From the NCBI GenBank assembly GCA_963785585.1, contig CAWAVW010000004.1:1798001-1862000 (forward strand): a stretch of DNA of 64,000 bases, read 5' to 3'. Both the position numbers and the translations under genes were made by a program. Origin of the DNA: Palsa-295 sp963785585. Its GTDB lineage: Bacteria; Acidobacteriota; Terriglobia; Acidiferrales; UBA7541. Of this stretch, positions 42,453 through 51,159 are shown piece after piece (position 1 is the first letter of the stretch; each line of letters starts with the position of its first letter). The notes beneath the pieces are model-generated. The model ran no database searches. It worked only from the letters and a program-made list of their open reading frames with translations, and was not told the DNA's origin.

Positions 42453-43829
42453 TTAATGCGCAGCCGTCGAAACTTCGCGCGGCTCCTTCTGCGCGGCCGC
42501 AATCGCCGGCGCCACTTCCGCAAACACCGCCAGATGCTTGTCGATGTCCGCCTCGCTGTGCGCCACGGAAACCGTCCACTGCTCGTCCCACCAATACGGT
42601 TGCGCCATCACGCCGCGATTCACCATGGCGAACCAGTAATGCCGCCACAGATCCGAATCGATGTTCAGCCATTCGCGATAATTCCGTATCGGCTTCGGGC
42701 AGAACATCAACGAACCGTTCGACCCCGCGCCGACTACGTAGGCCTCGAGGCCCGTCTTGTCGAGCGTCGCCTGGTAGCCGTCCAGCAATTTCTTGTTCAG
42801 TTGCGTCACGTGTTCGTACGCTTGCTTGGTCAGCACTTCGCGGAACGTTGCCAGGCCCGCGGCCATCGCCACGGGGTTCGTGTTGTACGTCCCGCCGTGA
42901 AACACCTTATGATCGGAAATTTGCCCCATCACCTTCCGCGTGGACGCAAACGCCGCCAGCGAAAATCCGCCGCCGATCGATTTCGCCAGGCAAACAATGT
43001 CGGGCTTGATGTCGAAATATTCGCAAGCCCCGCCGTAGGCGAGCTTCGCGCCGGTTTTCACTTCGTCAAAAATCAGCAGCGCGCCATATTTCTGCGTCAG
43101 TTCCCGCAGACCTTTGTGGTAGCCCTCGTCCGGCATCAGGATGCCGACGTTCATCATGATCGGCTCGACGATCACCGCGGCGATTTCGTTCGGATACTTT
43201 TCAAACAGCCGCTTCACGCCGTCCAGGTCGTTGAATTGCGCGATCACTGTATTCGCAACCGTCGCTTTCGGAACTCCCGCGCCGCCCGGCACCGAATTCG
43301 GGAAATCCGCCGGACCCACTTCCGTCGCCTTCGGCTTCAAGGAGACCAGCACGGAGTCGTGCAGTCCGTGGTAGCCGCCCTCCATCTTGATGATCTTGTC
43401 GCGTCCTGTCGCTGCGCGCGCCAGGCGAATCGCATGCATCGTGCATTCCGTGCCGCTGTTGCTGAACCGCACCATCTCCACCGGAAACCGTTTACAAATT
43501 TCCTCCGCCAGTTCCCATTCCAAATCGTGCGGCATGCCAAACATCGTCCCGGTGCCCAGCTTTCCCTGCACCGCCTTGATCACCGCCGGATGGCAATGCC
43601 CCGCCATGATCGCGCCGAAGCACAAATTGAAATCGATATACTCGTTGCCGTCGATATCGTGAATGTGTCCGCCCTTGCCGTCGCGGACGAAAATCGGATA
43701 GGGATCGTACGCGCGATAGTTGCTCGCCACCCCCAGCGGGAGTCGCGATTCCGCCCGCGTATGCGCCGCCTTCGACCGCGGTGTCCGCTTCTCGTAGATC
43801 TCGATCTCTTTCTGCAGTCCTGCATGCAT
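42453..43829 (-). CDS. Class III aminotransferase, glutamate-1-semialdehyde-aminomutase-like paralogue
   Basis: A 458-residue PLP enzyme. It carries YDPYPIFVRDGKGGHIHDID, the PLP phosphate site FSNSGTECTMHAIRLARAAT, MEGGYHGLHDSVLV, LLIFDEVKTGAKLAYGG and the PLP lysine in VCLAKSIGGGFSLA. It resembles HemL, but the true hemL is in the hem operon (56572-57900). The catabolic neighbours (permease, ALDHs) argue for an aminotransferase or aminomutase acting on an imported amino acid. The substrate is unknown. Confidence 0.9.
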   Translation of the reverse strand: MHAGLQKEIEIYEKRTPRSKAAHTRAESRLPLGVASNYRAYDPYPIFVRDGKGGHIHDIDGNEYIDFNLCFGAIMAGHCHPAVIKAVQGKLGTGTMFGMPHDLEWELAEEICKRFPVEMVRFSNSGTECTMHAIRLARAATGRDKIIKMEGGYHGLHDSVLVSLKPKATEVGPADFPNSVPGGAGVPKATVANTVIAQFNDLDGVKRLFEKYPNEIAAVIVEPIMMNVGILMPDEGYHKGLRELTQKYGALLIFDEVKTGAKLAYGGACEYFDIKPDIVCLAKSIGGGFSLAAFASTRKVMGQISDHKVFHGGTYNTNPVAMAAGLATFREVLTKQAYEHVTQLNKKLLDGYQATLDKTGLEAYVVGAGSNGSLMFCPKPIRNYREWLNIDSDLWRHYWFAMVNRGVMAQPYWWDEQWTVSVAHSEADIDKHLAVFAEVAPAIAAAQKEPREVSTAAH

Positions 43830-43885
43830 AACTACCTCACGCTATTCCTGTGGCCGACGCACGGCCCTGAGATTTAAAGCTCCTA

Positions 43886-45043
43886 CTATGGTTTCACATC
43901 CCACCGTTTAAATGTAAATCCGCGCTTCTTGAGCTCGCGAAAAAACGGCTCGGCCAGCACTACCTTCTCCGGCGCCTGCACTCCCACTCCGGGGATCTCG
44001 CCCCGGCCATGCATCACCGCCGCAATCGCCGCCGGAAATCCCGTATCGCGTGCTACGGCCGAAAGCTGCGGCCGCGCGGTATGGTCCGCCCACATTTCCA
44101 TCGCTGAGCCGACGCGTTTGCCGCCGATCTTCCCCGTCACCACCACCCGCAGCGCTTCCACGTCCAGCGGCGTCTTGCGCGGCGCCTTTTTCTGCATCAG
44201 CGCAAGCAGCACATCGTGCGGCGAAACCTTCGCACCCTTCACGTCGATCGGTTCCCGCGAAGTGAAACCAGCTTCCGCAAGCCCGCGCACCAGCCCAACC
44301 AGTTTCGGATCGTAGTTGATCTTGAAGAAAACTTCCCGCACGCCCTTCGCTCGAAAACTCTCCGCCAGCGTGCCCAATTCCGAATGAATCGAGTGCCGCA
44401 GCTCGATTTTCCCGATCGGCGCGGGAAACGTGCCCGGCTCCGGCTCGGACAGCATCGGCTTCGCCACGTACTTGCCTTTCACGAAATGGATCGGCGGCAT
44501 CGTCAGCTCGTCCAGAATCGTCGCAATCGAAAACGAATAGGCGATCGGGCTGTCGTACTTCTGCATGTCCGCGCCGGCGTTGTAAACCTTGATACTCTCC
44601 ACTCGATCCATCGGGTCGGCCATCGCCCGCGCCATCACGTTCGTAATCCCCGGCGCGCCGCCCATTCCCGGTATCGCGAGCTTGCCAATCCGCCTGAAAT
44701 CCTTGTCCAGTGCGAACTGCTTTTTGGTCATGTGATACAGCCCGCCGAGGTCCATATAGTGAACCTCTGCCGCGAGCGCCGCCTTCATCACATCCAGATT
44801 CCAGTTGTACTGCGTGCAGTTCAGCACCACGTCCGCGCCGCGCAATTGCCTCGCCAACTTTGCCGTCTCGCGCACATCGGCAAATACGCCGTGCCCCTTT
44901 CCTCGGCCAAACTTGGCGGCAACCTTGCCCGCGCGCTCGCGGTCGAAATCCGCAACGACGATCTCTTTCACCTCCCGCGCGCCGCTCAAGTCGTACACCA
45001 CCGCGCGGCCCATCAGTCCTGCGCCCAAAACGAAGACCTTCAT
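43886..45043 (-). CDS. Saccharopine/L-lysine 6-dehydrogenase-like NAD(P) oxidoreductase
   Basis: A 385-residue enzyme with ATG at 45041-45043. The Rossmann nucleotide site is MKVFVLGAGLMGRAVVYDLS, with acidic VVADFDRE at the end of strand 2, which favours NAD. YMDLGGLYHMTKKQF, PGMGGAPGITNVMARAM, KVSPHDVLLALMQKKAP and the C-terminal GVQAPEKVVLAEPFFREL all line up with my memory of bacterial L-lysine 6-dehydrogenase. Deamination of lysine at the epsilon position would make an aldehyde for the ALDHs downstream. Other members act in lysine biosynthesis or carboxynorspermidine formation, so the substrate remains open. Confidence 0.85.
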   Translation of the reverse strand: MKVFVLGAGLMGRAVVYDLSGAREVKEIVVADFDRERAGKVAAKFGRGKGHGVFADVRETAKLARQLRGADVVLNCTQYNWNLDVMKAALAAEVHYMDLGGLYHMTKKQFALDKDFRRIGKLAIPGMGGAPGITNVMARAMADPMDRVESIKVYNAGADMQKYDSPIAYSFSIATILDELTMPPIHFVKGKYVAKPMLSEPEPGTFPAPIGKIELRHSIHSELGTLAESFRAKGVREVFFKINYDPKLVGLVRGLAEAGFTSREPIDVKGAKVSPHDVLLALMQKKAPRKTPLDVEALRVVVTGKIGGKRVGSAMEMWADHTARPQLSAVARDTGFPAAIAAVMHGRGEIPGVGVQAPEKVVLAEPFFRELKKRGFTFKRWDVKP

Positions 45044-45143
45044 CTCTACTCGGCCCTTTGCATTCGGAAATTTTCCGCTACGCAACAAAGCGAGGGGCCT
45101 CCTGGCAAGGCGCCCTCGCTCGGTTCTGAATCTCGTCTCGTTT

Positions 45144-48100
45144 CTAGAAAAACAGCTTCAGCGCAAACTGCATCACTCTTGGGTCTTCCCGCGTTTTCAG
45201 GATCAACCCAAACGTGCCGCCGTCCGCCGGCGTCCCGTCGGTAAAATTGCCGTCCGGGTTTGCGAACTGCGTATGGTTCCAGGCGTTGTAAAACTCCGCG
45301 CGGAACTCGGTGTTGAACCGCTCGTTGATCGGAGTCTTCTTCGAAATCACCAGGTCCGTATTGCTGATTGCCGGTCCGCAACACAATGCGTGGGGCATAT
45401 TGCCGAACGCGCCCAGCGCCGAGTCGGTGATATTCGAAGAATCGAACCATTGCGTCGCGGTGGCGGGATTCTTTGGATTCGTGAATTTAACCGGCCCCGT
45501 TGCCTGCGGCGTGTTCGCATCTTCAAAGAAGAAACTGCTCATCAGCTCCGTGTCGTTCTGATCCTGAATGCGGATCGGGAACCCGCTCTGGTAGGTGATG
45601 ATCGCCGATACTCCCCAACCGTCGGCCACTTTTCCTTTCACTCCGTCGTACTTCGGAATGGGCAACATCCACACCGGGCTGAAGACGAAGCGGTGCTTCG
45701 CGCTCAGCAGCGACTCTCCTCGTGTGAAGTCGTAGTTAATCGGATTCAGCTCGTTTTCAAACGAAGCGCCCTGGTCGATCGCCTTGCTGAACGTGTAAGA
45801 CGCCTGGAACAACAGTCCGTGCGAATAGCTCTTTTCCAGTGAAATCTGCAGCCCGTTGTAGTTCGAATTCGCGATCGTATCTTCGGCAAATATATTGCTG
45901 AAAACCGGAACTCCGTCCTGAGGGCATCCCACTCCGGTCAGCGGTTGGCAATTGGGCGAGGAGTATTTTCGCAAACCGACGAGCGTGACGGGGTTCGTCA
46001 GCGTCGTTCCCCCGGGAATGCAGCCCGTGCCGCCAGCGCCGTTATAGGGCAGGAACAATCCCGTACAACCCGTCACGACGGAAGTGCCGGGGGGCGCGGT
46101 GTAATTGGGAATGAAAGTTCCCGCCGGCAGGACGTATTCGTTATCCGCGCTGAACGGTCCGCAACCGCCCGACGCGGGAATATTGTTCAACTGCAGGCAT
46201 GTTTCCGGGTTGCCATAGTTCAAATCGTGCGACGCCAGCAGGTGGTGCGCCTGCGTTCCCACATACGAAACGCGCAACAGCATATCCTTCGTCAACTGCC
46301 GTTCGAGCGTCAGGTTGTACTGCTCGGCGTATTGGCTCTTCAGGTGCGGCGCAAATTCGCCGTACAGCAAGATCGGACGGAACGACGCCCAGTCCACGCA
46401 GCCATTCGGTCCGGCCGAATCAGGACACGGAGTGGACGGAGTCTGGTGCACGATTCCGCCAAACGGGTTCGGCGAAAACGGCCCGGCCACCGGATCGCTC
46501 GACTGCGGCAGGAACGGCAAGTTGAAGTTTGGCGAAATGTTAAACGAGCTGCCGCCAAACGGCGGCTCCGCGCTGAACTGTTCCAGCACCAACTGTTCGA
46601 TCGGATTGTAGAAAATTCCGAAGCCGGCACGAATACTGGTCTTGCCCGGCCCGCCGAGCAATTTGCCGATCATTCCATCGGTCTGCGTCGGCGCCCAAGC
46701 CAAACCGATGCGCGGCGCGAACGCCTTGTAGTAGGTGGACGTCAAACCCCGCGGCACACCGGGATCGCCGGGGAACACCAGCCCCACGGGATTCACGGCG
46801 TTCTGCGCGCTGTTCTGGCTGCAATCTCCCGGATTGTAGCCGGACGCTTCCGATCCCGCCGTGTAGATCCAGCACGGATACTTCGTGGTGATCTGGCCCG
46901 GCCGGAACGTCTGCAGCCGGTTGCCCGTATCGTAGTACGGCGTGTTCAATTCCCAACGCAACCCGTAGTTCAACGTCACGCTTGGCTTGATCTTCCAGCT
47001 ATCCTGCGCAAACAAATAGAACGCCGTATTGCGCACGTTTTCGCCCTGCGCCGATCCTTGCGAATAGGAATTCGGAACTCCCAGGAAATAGTCCGCGTAC
47101 GAATCAACGCCTCCCAGGTCGTTTCCGCCCTGCGTCGTCTGAAACGTAAAGTCCCCGTTAATGTTGTAGTACAGGAATTGATTGAACTGCGCGCGACGCA
47201 CATCGCCGCCGAACTTCACCGTGTGCTTCGAGTACGTTTTCGTGAACGTGTCGGTCCACTGGAAGGAATTTCCGACCTGCGGCAACTCGCCCTCGAAATT
47301 GTTTCCGATCGCAAATCCGCCCGCAACGCTGATGAATGGCACGCCCATGTGTCCCGGAATGTCCGTGGTGATGCCGAGCAGCGGATTCGCCGCCGAGGTG
47401 AAGCATTCCGTCGCCGGAACCGCCGTGCCGCAGGCGTCCTGAATCGCAGGCAACGTATTGAGCGGGTGGTTCAGATTTCCCTGCCCTTCCCGGAAATAGC
47501 TGAACCGCGCTTCGTTCACCGCCGTCGATCCCAGCGTCCAGGTATGCGAAATGTTCCATTGCTGGCCCCGCGTCGAGGTCAGCGCGGAAAATCCCGGAAT
47601 GTTCGCGCCCGCCGCCTGGAAGTTTGAAAACGGAACCGTCTCCGCATCATTCTGGAAATAGTAATAAACGCTCAACTGCTGCGTGTTCGTCAGCTTCTGA
47701 TCGAACCGAATCGTAAATTGGTTCACATACTGCGACAGCCCCGGCGTCACGCTCAGTGCGCCGGTGTTCGGGTTCACCGCCGATTGGTAGGGCGCGACAT
47801 AATTGTTGTAGAGCGCCAACGCCGTCGGATCCAGGCACTGTAGCGGCACCTGATTGTTCGGAAAAATGCTCGAATAGTTCGTGCCCGGCACCGGCGCGGC
47901 TCCTCCCGCTGTCGCAATCGCTTGGCCGCATGTGGTCCCGCCGCCGCCCGTCGTGCGATTCGCCAACTGCGTTGCAAACGCCTGGTCCGTCAACTGCCCA
48001 GCGAAAGGTGTCCCGTAGCTGGAAAAGTCCCCGCTGGCTTCCGCCGGGTTGGGCAAAAACACTTGCCCCGACGAAATGCCCTGAATCAACCGATTCCCTT

Positions 48101-49004
48101 CATACGATCCGAAAATGAATGTCTTGTCCTTCTTGATGGGCCCGCCCGCCGTGACTCCGAATTGGTTCTGATGATACGGCGCTACCGAAGGATCGAAATA
48201 TCCGCGCGTGTTCAACCCGTTGTTGCGGAAAAATTCGTACACATCGCCATGAAACTCGTTCGTTCCGGATTTCGTCACCACGTTCACCACCGATCCCGAG
48301 TTGCGCCCGAACTCCGCGTCAAACGTGTTCGTCAGCACGCGAAATTCCTCAATCGCGTCGGGAGACGGCTGAATGCTCGGCGCGTTCACGAAAATGTCGT
48401 TCGCGTCGCCGCCGTTCACCATGTAGTTGTTCGAGCGTCCGCGTCCGCCGTTCACAGACACGACGCCGGGATTGTCGCTGCCATAAAAGAGGTCCGCGCC
48501 GACCTGCGACTGCACGCCCGCTTGCAGTTGCAGCAGTGCGTACGCGTTGCGCGTATTCAGCGGCAGTTCGCGGATCGACGTATCCGTCATCACCGCGCCA
48601 AGCTGCGTGCTCGTTGTTTCCACCTGCACGGCATCGGCTTCGACCGTCACCGTGTCGGCCTTCGCGCCCACTTGCAAAGTCACCGACACGACTGCTACGT
48701 GCCCGATGCTCACCACCACGCCCTTCGATACCGACTTCTTAAACCCTTGCGCTTCGGCCTGCACGTCGTACGTTCCGACCGGGAGCTCGGCAATCTCAAA
48801 GTTTCCGTCTTTATCGCTCGTGACTGTTCGGGTTGCGTCCGTTCCGGTTAGGATCACCGAGACCGTCGCGCCGGGAACCGTCGCGCCTGAGGGATCCTTA
48901 ATGTCTCCGCGAATCGAACCGTTTGTCTGTCCCCAGGCCGTCTCGCACGCCAGCAGCCCCAGAAACACCAATAAACACACCCGTAACAGCCCTCTCGCTT
49001 TCAT
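45144..49004 (-). CDS. TonB-dependent receptor, Oar-like, with carboxypeptidase-regulatory-like domain
   Basis: A 1,286-residue outer-membrane receptor. The ATG at 49002-49004 has AAAGGAG 6 nt upstream and a signal peptide (LLRVCLLVFLGLLACETAWG). An N-terminal beta-sandwich domain (GSIRGDIKDPSGATVPGATV, about 38-125) is followed by the plug (LNTRNAYALLQLQAGVQSQV, VNGGRGRSNNYMVNGGDAND, FGRNSGSVVNVVTKSGTNEF) and a large beta-barrel. The last residue is phenylalanine (FALKLFF), as in outer-membrane barrels. Such receptors are highly expanded in Acidobacteria and take up large or scarce substrates. Its position 100 bp before the catabolic genes suggests a shared substrate. Confidence 0.95.
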   Translation of the reverse strand: MKARGLLRVCLLVFLGLLACETAWGQTNGSIRGDIKDPSGATVPGATVSVILTGTDATRTVTSDKDGNFEIAELPVGTYDVQAEAQGFKKSVSKGVVVSIGHVAVVSVTLQVGAKADTVTVEADAVQVETTSTQLGAVMTDTSIRELPLNTRNAYALLQLQAGVQSQVGADLFYGSDNPGVVSVNGGRGRSNNYMVNGGDANDIFVNAPSIQPSPDAIEEFRVLTNTFDAEFGRNSGSVVNVVTKSGTNEFHGDVYEFFRNNGLNTRGYFDPSVAPYHQNQFGVTAGGPIKKDKTFIFGSYEGNRLIQGISSGQVFLPNPAEASGDFSSYGTPFAGQLTDQAFATQLANRTTGGGGTTCGQAIATAGGAAPVPGTNYSSIFPNNQVPLQCLDPTALALYNNYVAPYQSAVNPNTGALSVTPGLSQYVNQFTIRFDQKLTNTQQLSVYYYFQNDAETVPFSNFQAAGANIPGFSALTSTRGQQWNISHTWTLGSTAVNEARFSYFREGQGNLNHPLNTLPAIQDACGTAVPATECFTSAANPLLGITTDIPGHMGVPFISVAGGFAIGNNFEGELPQVGNSFQWTDTFTKTYSKHTVKFGGDVRRAQFNQFLYYNINGDFTFQTTQGGNDLGGVDSYADYFLGVPNSYSQGSAQGENVRNTAFYLFAQDSWKIKPSVTLNYGLRWELNTPYYDTGNRLQTFRPGQITTKYPCWIYTAGSEASGYNPGDCSQNSAQNAVNPVGLVFPGDPGVPRGLTSTYYKAFAPRIGLAWAPTQTDGMIGKLLGGPGKTSIRAGFGIFYNPIEQLVLEQFSAEPPFGGSSFNISPNFNLPFLPQSSDPVAGPFSPNPFGGIVHQTPSTPCPDSAGPNGCVDWASFRPILLYGEFAPHLKSQYAEQYNLTLERQLTKDMLLRVSYVGTQAHHLLASHDLNYGNPETCLQLNNIPASGGCGPFSADNEYVLPAGTFIPNYTAPPGTSVVTGCTGLFLPYNGAGGTGCIPGGTTLTNPVTLVGLRKYSSPNCQPLTGVGCPQDGVPVFSNIFAEDTIANSNYNGLQISLEKSYSHGLLFQASYTFSKAIDQGASFENELNPINYDFTRGESLLSAKHRFVFSPVWMLPIPKYDGVKGKVADGWGVSAIITYQSGFPIRIQDQNDTELMSSFFFEDANTPQATGPVKFTNPKNPATATQWFDSSNITDSALGAFGNMPHALCCGPAISNTDLVISKKTPINERFNTEFRAEFYNAWNHTQFANPDGNFTDGTPADGGTFGLILKTREDPRVMQFALKLFF

Positions 49005-49066
49005 AGCCGCTCCTTTGGAAATAGCTGGCGCCACCCCGCCCCCGGACGCTCAACCTCAGTTTTCAG

Positions 49067-49096
49067 TTGCAGGCTGCGAAAAAACCTTACTATAAT
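49067..49096 (+). promoter_or_regulatory. Sigma-70-type promoter of the regulator-pot operon
   Basis: TTGCAG (49067-49072), an 18-bp spacer and a perfect TATAAT (49091-49096). Start near 49103, about 40 nt before the TTG start codon. It lies in the 139-bp region shared with the divergent TonB receptor gene. Confidence 0.7.
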
Positions 49097-49143
49097 CCGC
49101 GAACGTTAGAGGATGCCCTGCGCTAAGTCAAGGGGATTTTGAT

Positions 49144-49974
49144 TTGTCCAGCGTTCGGAAGCGGCCCGCGCGCAAAGCGCAGGCTCACGGATACCTTCGC
49201 ATCAGCGACGTCTCGCGGATCGTCGGCATTTCTCCCACGGTTTTACGCGGGTGGGAAAACCTTGGCCTGGTTTCGCCCAAACGGACTCGCAGCCGCTATC
49301 GCTTATACAGTCAATCCGATCTTCGAATACTCAAACGCGCTCAATTTCTGCGCCGCGCCCGGAAAATGAACGCACCCGCGATCGTCCACCTGATGCGCAC
49401 GCAAGGCCTGCTGTCGAGCGTCCCGTCGTCGGCCAAGCCCAGTTCCGTGGGCTCGCGCTTGCGGCGCCTGCGCCTGCAATACGGATACTCGCTCGCTCAG
49501 GTGGCGCGCTCCGCGGGCGTCTCCGTGGGATTTTTGAGCGCCCTCGAACGCGAACAGATGAGCGCCTCGGTCTCCACGCTGCGCCGCCTCGCTCGCTTTT
49601 ATCAGATGAACATTCTCTCGCTGTTCAATCCGTCGGACGCCAACCCCGGCCGCGTCCAGCCCGGCGAGCGGAAAATTCTCGATGCCGGTCCGGGCGTTCG
49701 CATGGAATTGCTGGCCTGGGGCAATACGATGATGGAGCCGCACCTGTTCCGCATCGCGCCCTCCGCCAGCAGCGGCGAATCCTACGCCCACGACGGCGAG
49801 GAATTCCTGTTCATCCTGCGCGGCATTCTGGAAATTTCCCTTTCCGATGGCGAAACGCTTCGCCTGGAGGAAGGGGACAGTTTTTATTTCGAAAGCAGCA
49901 ACGAACATCGCTGGAGAAATCCGGGGAAACGCGAAACGCTGGTGCTCTGGATCAATACTCCGCCGACATTCTAG
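49144..49974 (+). CDS. MerR-XRE-cupin fusion transcriptional regulator
   Basis: A 276-residue protein from a TTG start with AAGGGG about 9 nt upstream. Three modules are visible. Residues about 16-80 form a MerR-type winged helix (LRISDVSRIVGISPTVLRGW, ENLGLVSPKRTRSRYRLYSQ, SDLRILKRAQFLR). Residues about 100-160 are an XRE helix-turn-helix (LRRLRLQYGYSLAQVARSAG, VSVGFLSALEREQMSASVST). Residues about 190-275 are a cupin (SYAHDGEEFLFILRGILEIS, LRLEEGDSFYFESSNEHRWR). XRE-cupin regulators such as PuuR control putrescine catabolism, and this gene heads a polyamine uptake operon. The added MerR domain is unusual. Confidence 0.9.
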   Translation: MSSVRKRPARKAQAHGYLRISDVSRIVGISPTVLRGWENLGLVSPKRTRSRYRLYSQSDLRILKRAQFLRRARKMNAPAIVHLMRTQGLLSSVPSSAKPSSVGSRLRRLRLQYGYSLAQVARSAGVSVGFLSALEREQMSASVSTLRRLARFYQMNILSLFNPSDANPGRVQPGERKILDAGPGVRMELLAWGNTMMEPHLFRIAPSASSGESYAHDGEEFLFILRGILEISLSDGETLRLEEGDSFYFESSNEHRWRNPGKRETLVLWINTPPTF

Positions 49975-50027
49975 GTGAGGCTCCAAATATTCTTGCGCGC
50001 AGCAGCGCAAAGGGCGACTCTCTCTCG

Positions 50028-51095
50028 ATGAAAACGTCACGAACAATGGCCGCTTTCCTGCTCTCCGGCGCGATATTTCTGGCTGCGGGGTGCGCCAAGA
50101 AACTTCCCACCCTCAGCTTGCTGGTTTGGGAGGGCTACGCCGACCCATCCTTCCTCGAAGGATTTGAAAATTCCCACAACTGCAAGGTCACCGCCGCCTA
50201 CATGGGATCGAGCGATGAACTCGTCGCCAAGCTTCGCGGCGGCAGCGCCAGCAACTACGACGTCATCTCGCCGTCGAGCGACGTAGCCACCATGATCGCC
50301 ACCGCCGGCCTCGCCGCACCGCTCGATCTCGCGAAACTTCCTTCCTACCCGAAGCTCTCCGAGCGCCTTCGCGCGATGCCCCTCGTAAAGGCGCGAGGCC
50401 ACGTTTACGGCGTCCCGTTCACGTGGGGCCCCAATCCCCTGCTCTACGACACCGAATATTTTTCCAAGGCTCCCGACAGTTGGGCCGTACTGTGGGACCC
50501 CGCGCTCAAAGGAAAACTTTCCGCGTGGGACGAACTCTCCACCATCTACATGGCCGCTCAGGTTCTCGGCTATGACAAACCCGATCCCAATCACATCTAC
50601 GACCTCAGCGATGCGGAACTCGAAAACGTAAAAAAGAAGTTGCTCGAACTGAAACCGAACATCCGCAAGTTCTGGTCCACCGGCGGCGAGCTGACCAACC
50701 TTTTCCAGAACCACGAAATCGTTGCCTCGATGGGCTGGCCTCTGATGACCAATCAGCTTCACAAAGCGAACGTTCCCGTCGCCGAAACGATCCCGAAAGA
50801 AAACACCACCGGATGGATCGATCACCTGATGATCACGTCCGCCAGCGAGAACAAGGAACTCGCCACTGCATTCCTGGAGTACATGATCGAAGCGAAAACG
50901 CAGAAACTCGTCGCCGACGTTACTGGCTACGATCCCGCCAACCCGGACGCCGGCGCGGGTATGACCGCCGAGCAAAGGAAATCGCTGCATCTGGATAACG
51001 TGGATGAGTACATGACGCACATTTATTTCTGGCAGCAGGTTCCGCGCCGCGACAAATACAACGAAATTTGGAATGAAGTGAAGGCTGCGCAGTGA
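50028..51095 (+). CDS. potD: Polyamine (spermidine/putrescine) ABC transporter substrate-binding lipoprotein
   Basis: A 355-residue binding protein from the ATG at 50028. A lipoprotein signal ends at LAAGC. The mature protein begins TLSLLVWEGYADPSFLEGFE, the PotD/PotF beginning, and continues YDVISPSSDVATMIATAGLA, PFTWGPNPLLYDTEYF and FWSTGGELTNLFQNHEIVAS. These regions hold the polyamine-binding aromatic and acidic residues, although I cannot map each one. It is 53 bp after the regulator and 64 bp before potA. Lipid anchoring is common for binding proteins in this group. Confidence 0.9.
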   Translation: MKTSRTMAAFLLSGAIFLAAGCAKKLPTLSLLVWEGYADPSFLEGFENSHNCKVTAAYMGSSDELVAKLRGGSASNYDVISPSSDVATMIATAGLAAPLDLAKLPSYPKLSERLRAMPLVKARGHVYGVPFTWGPNPLLYDTEYFSKAPDSWAVLWDPALKGKLSAWDELSTIYMAAQVLGYDKPDPNHIYDLSDAELENVKKKLLELKPNIRKFWSTGGELTNLFQNHEIVASMGWPLMTNQLHKANVPVAETIPKENTTGWIDHLMITSASENKELATAFLEYMIEAKTQKLVADVTGYDPANPDAGAGMTAEQRKSLHLDNVDEYMTHIYFWQQVPRRDKYNEIWNEVKAAQ

Positions 51096-51159
51096 TCCCT
51101 TTCCGCCACAGTGCCGCCTGTCCGCGTGTATCGCCTACCTTCGCCCGGCGGTTCGCGCG

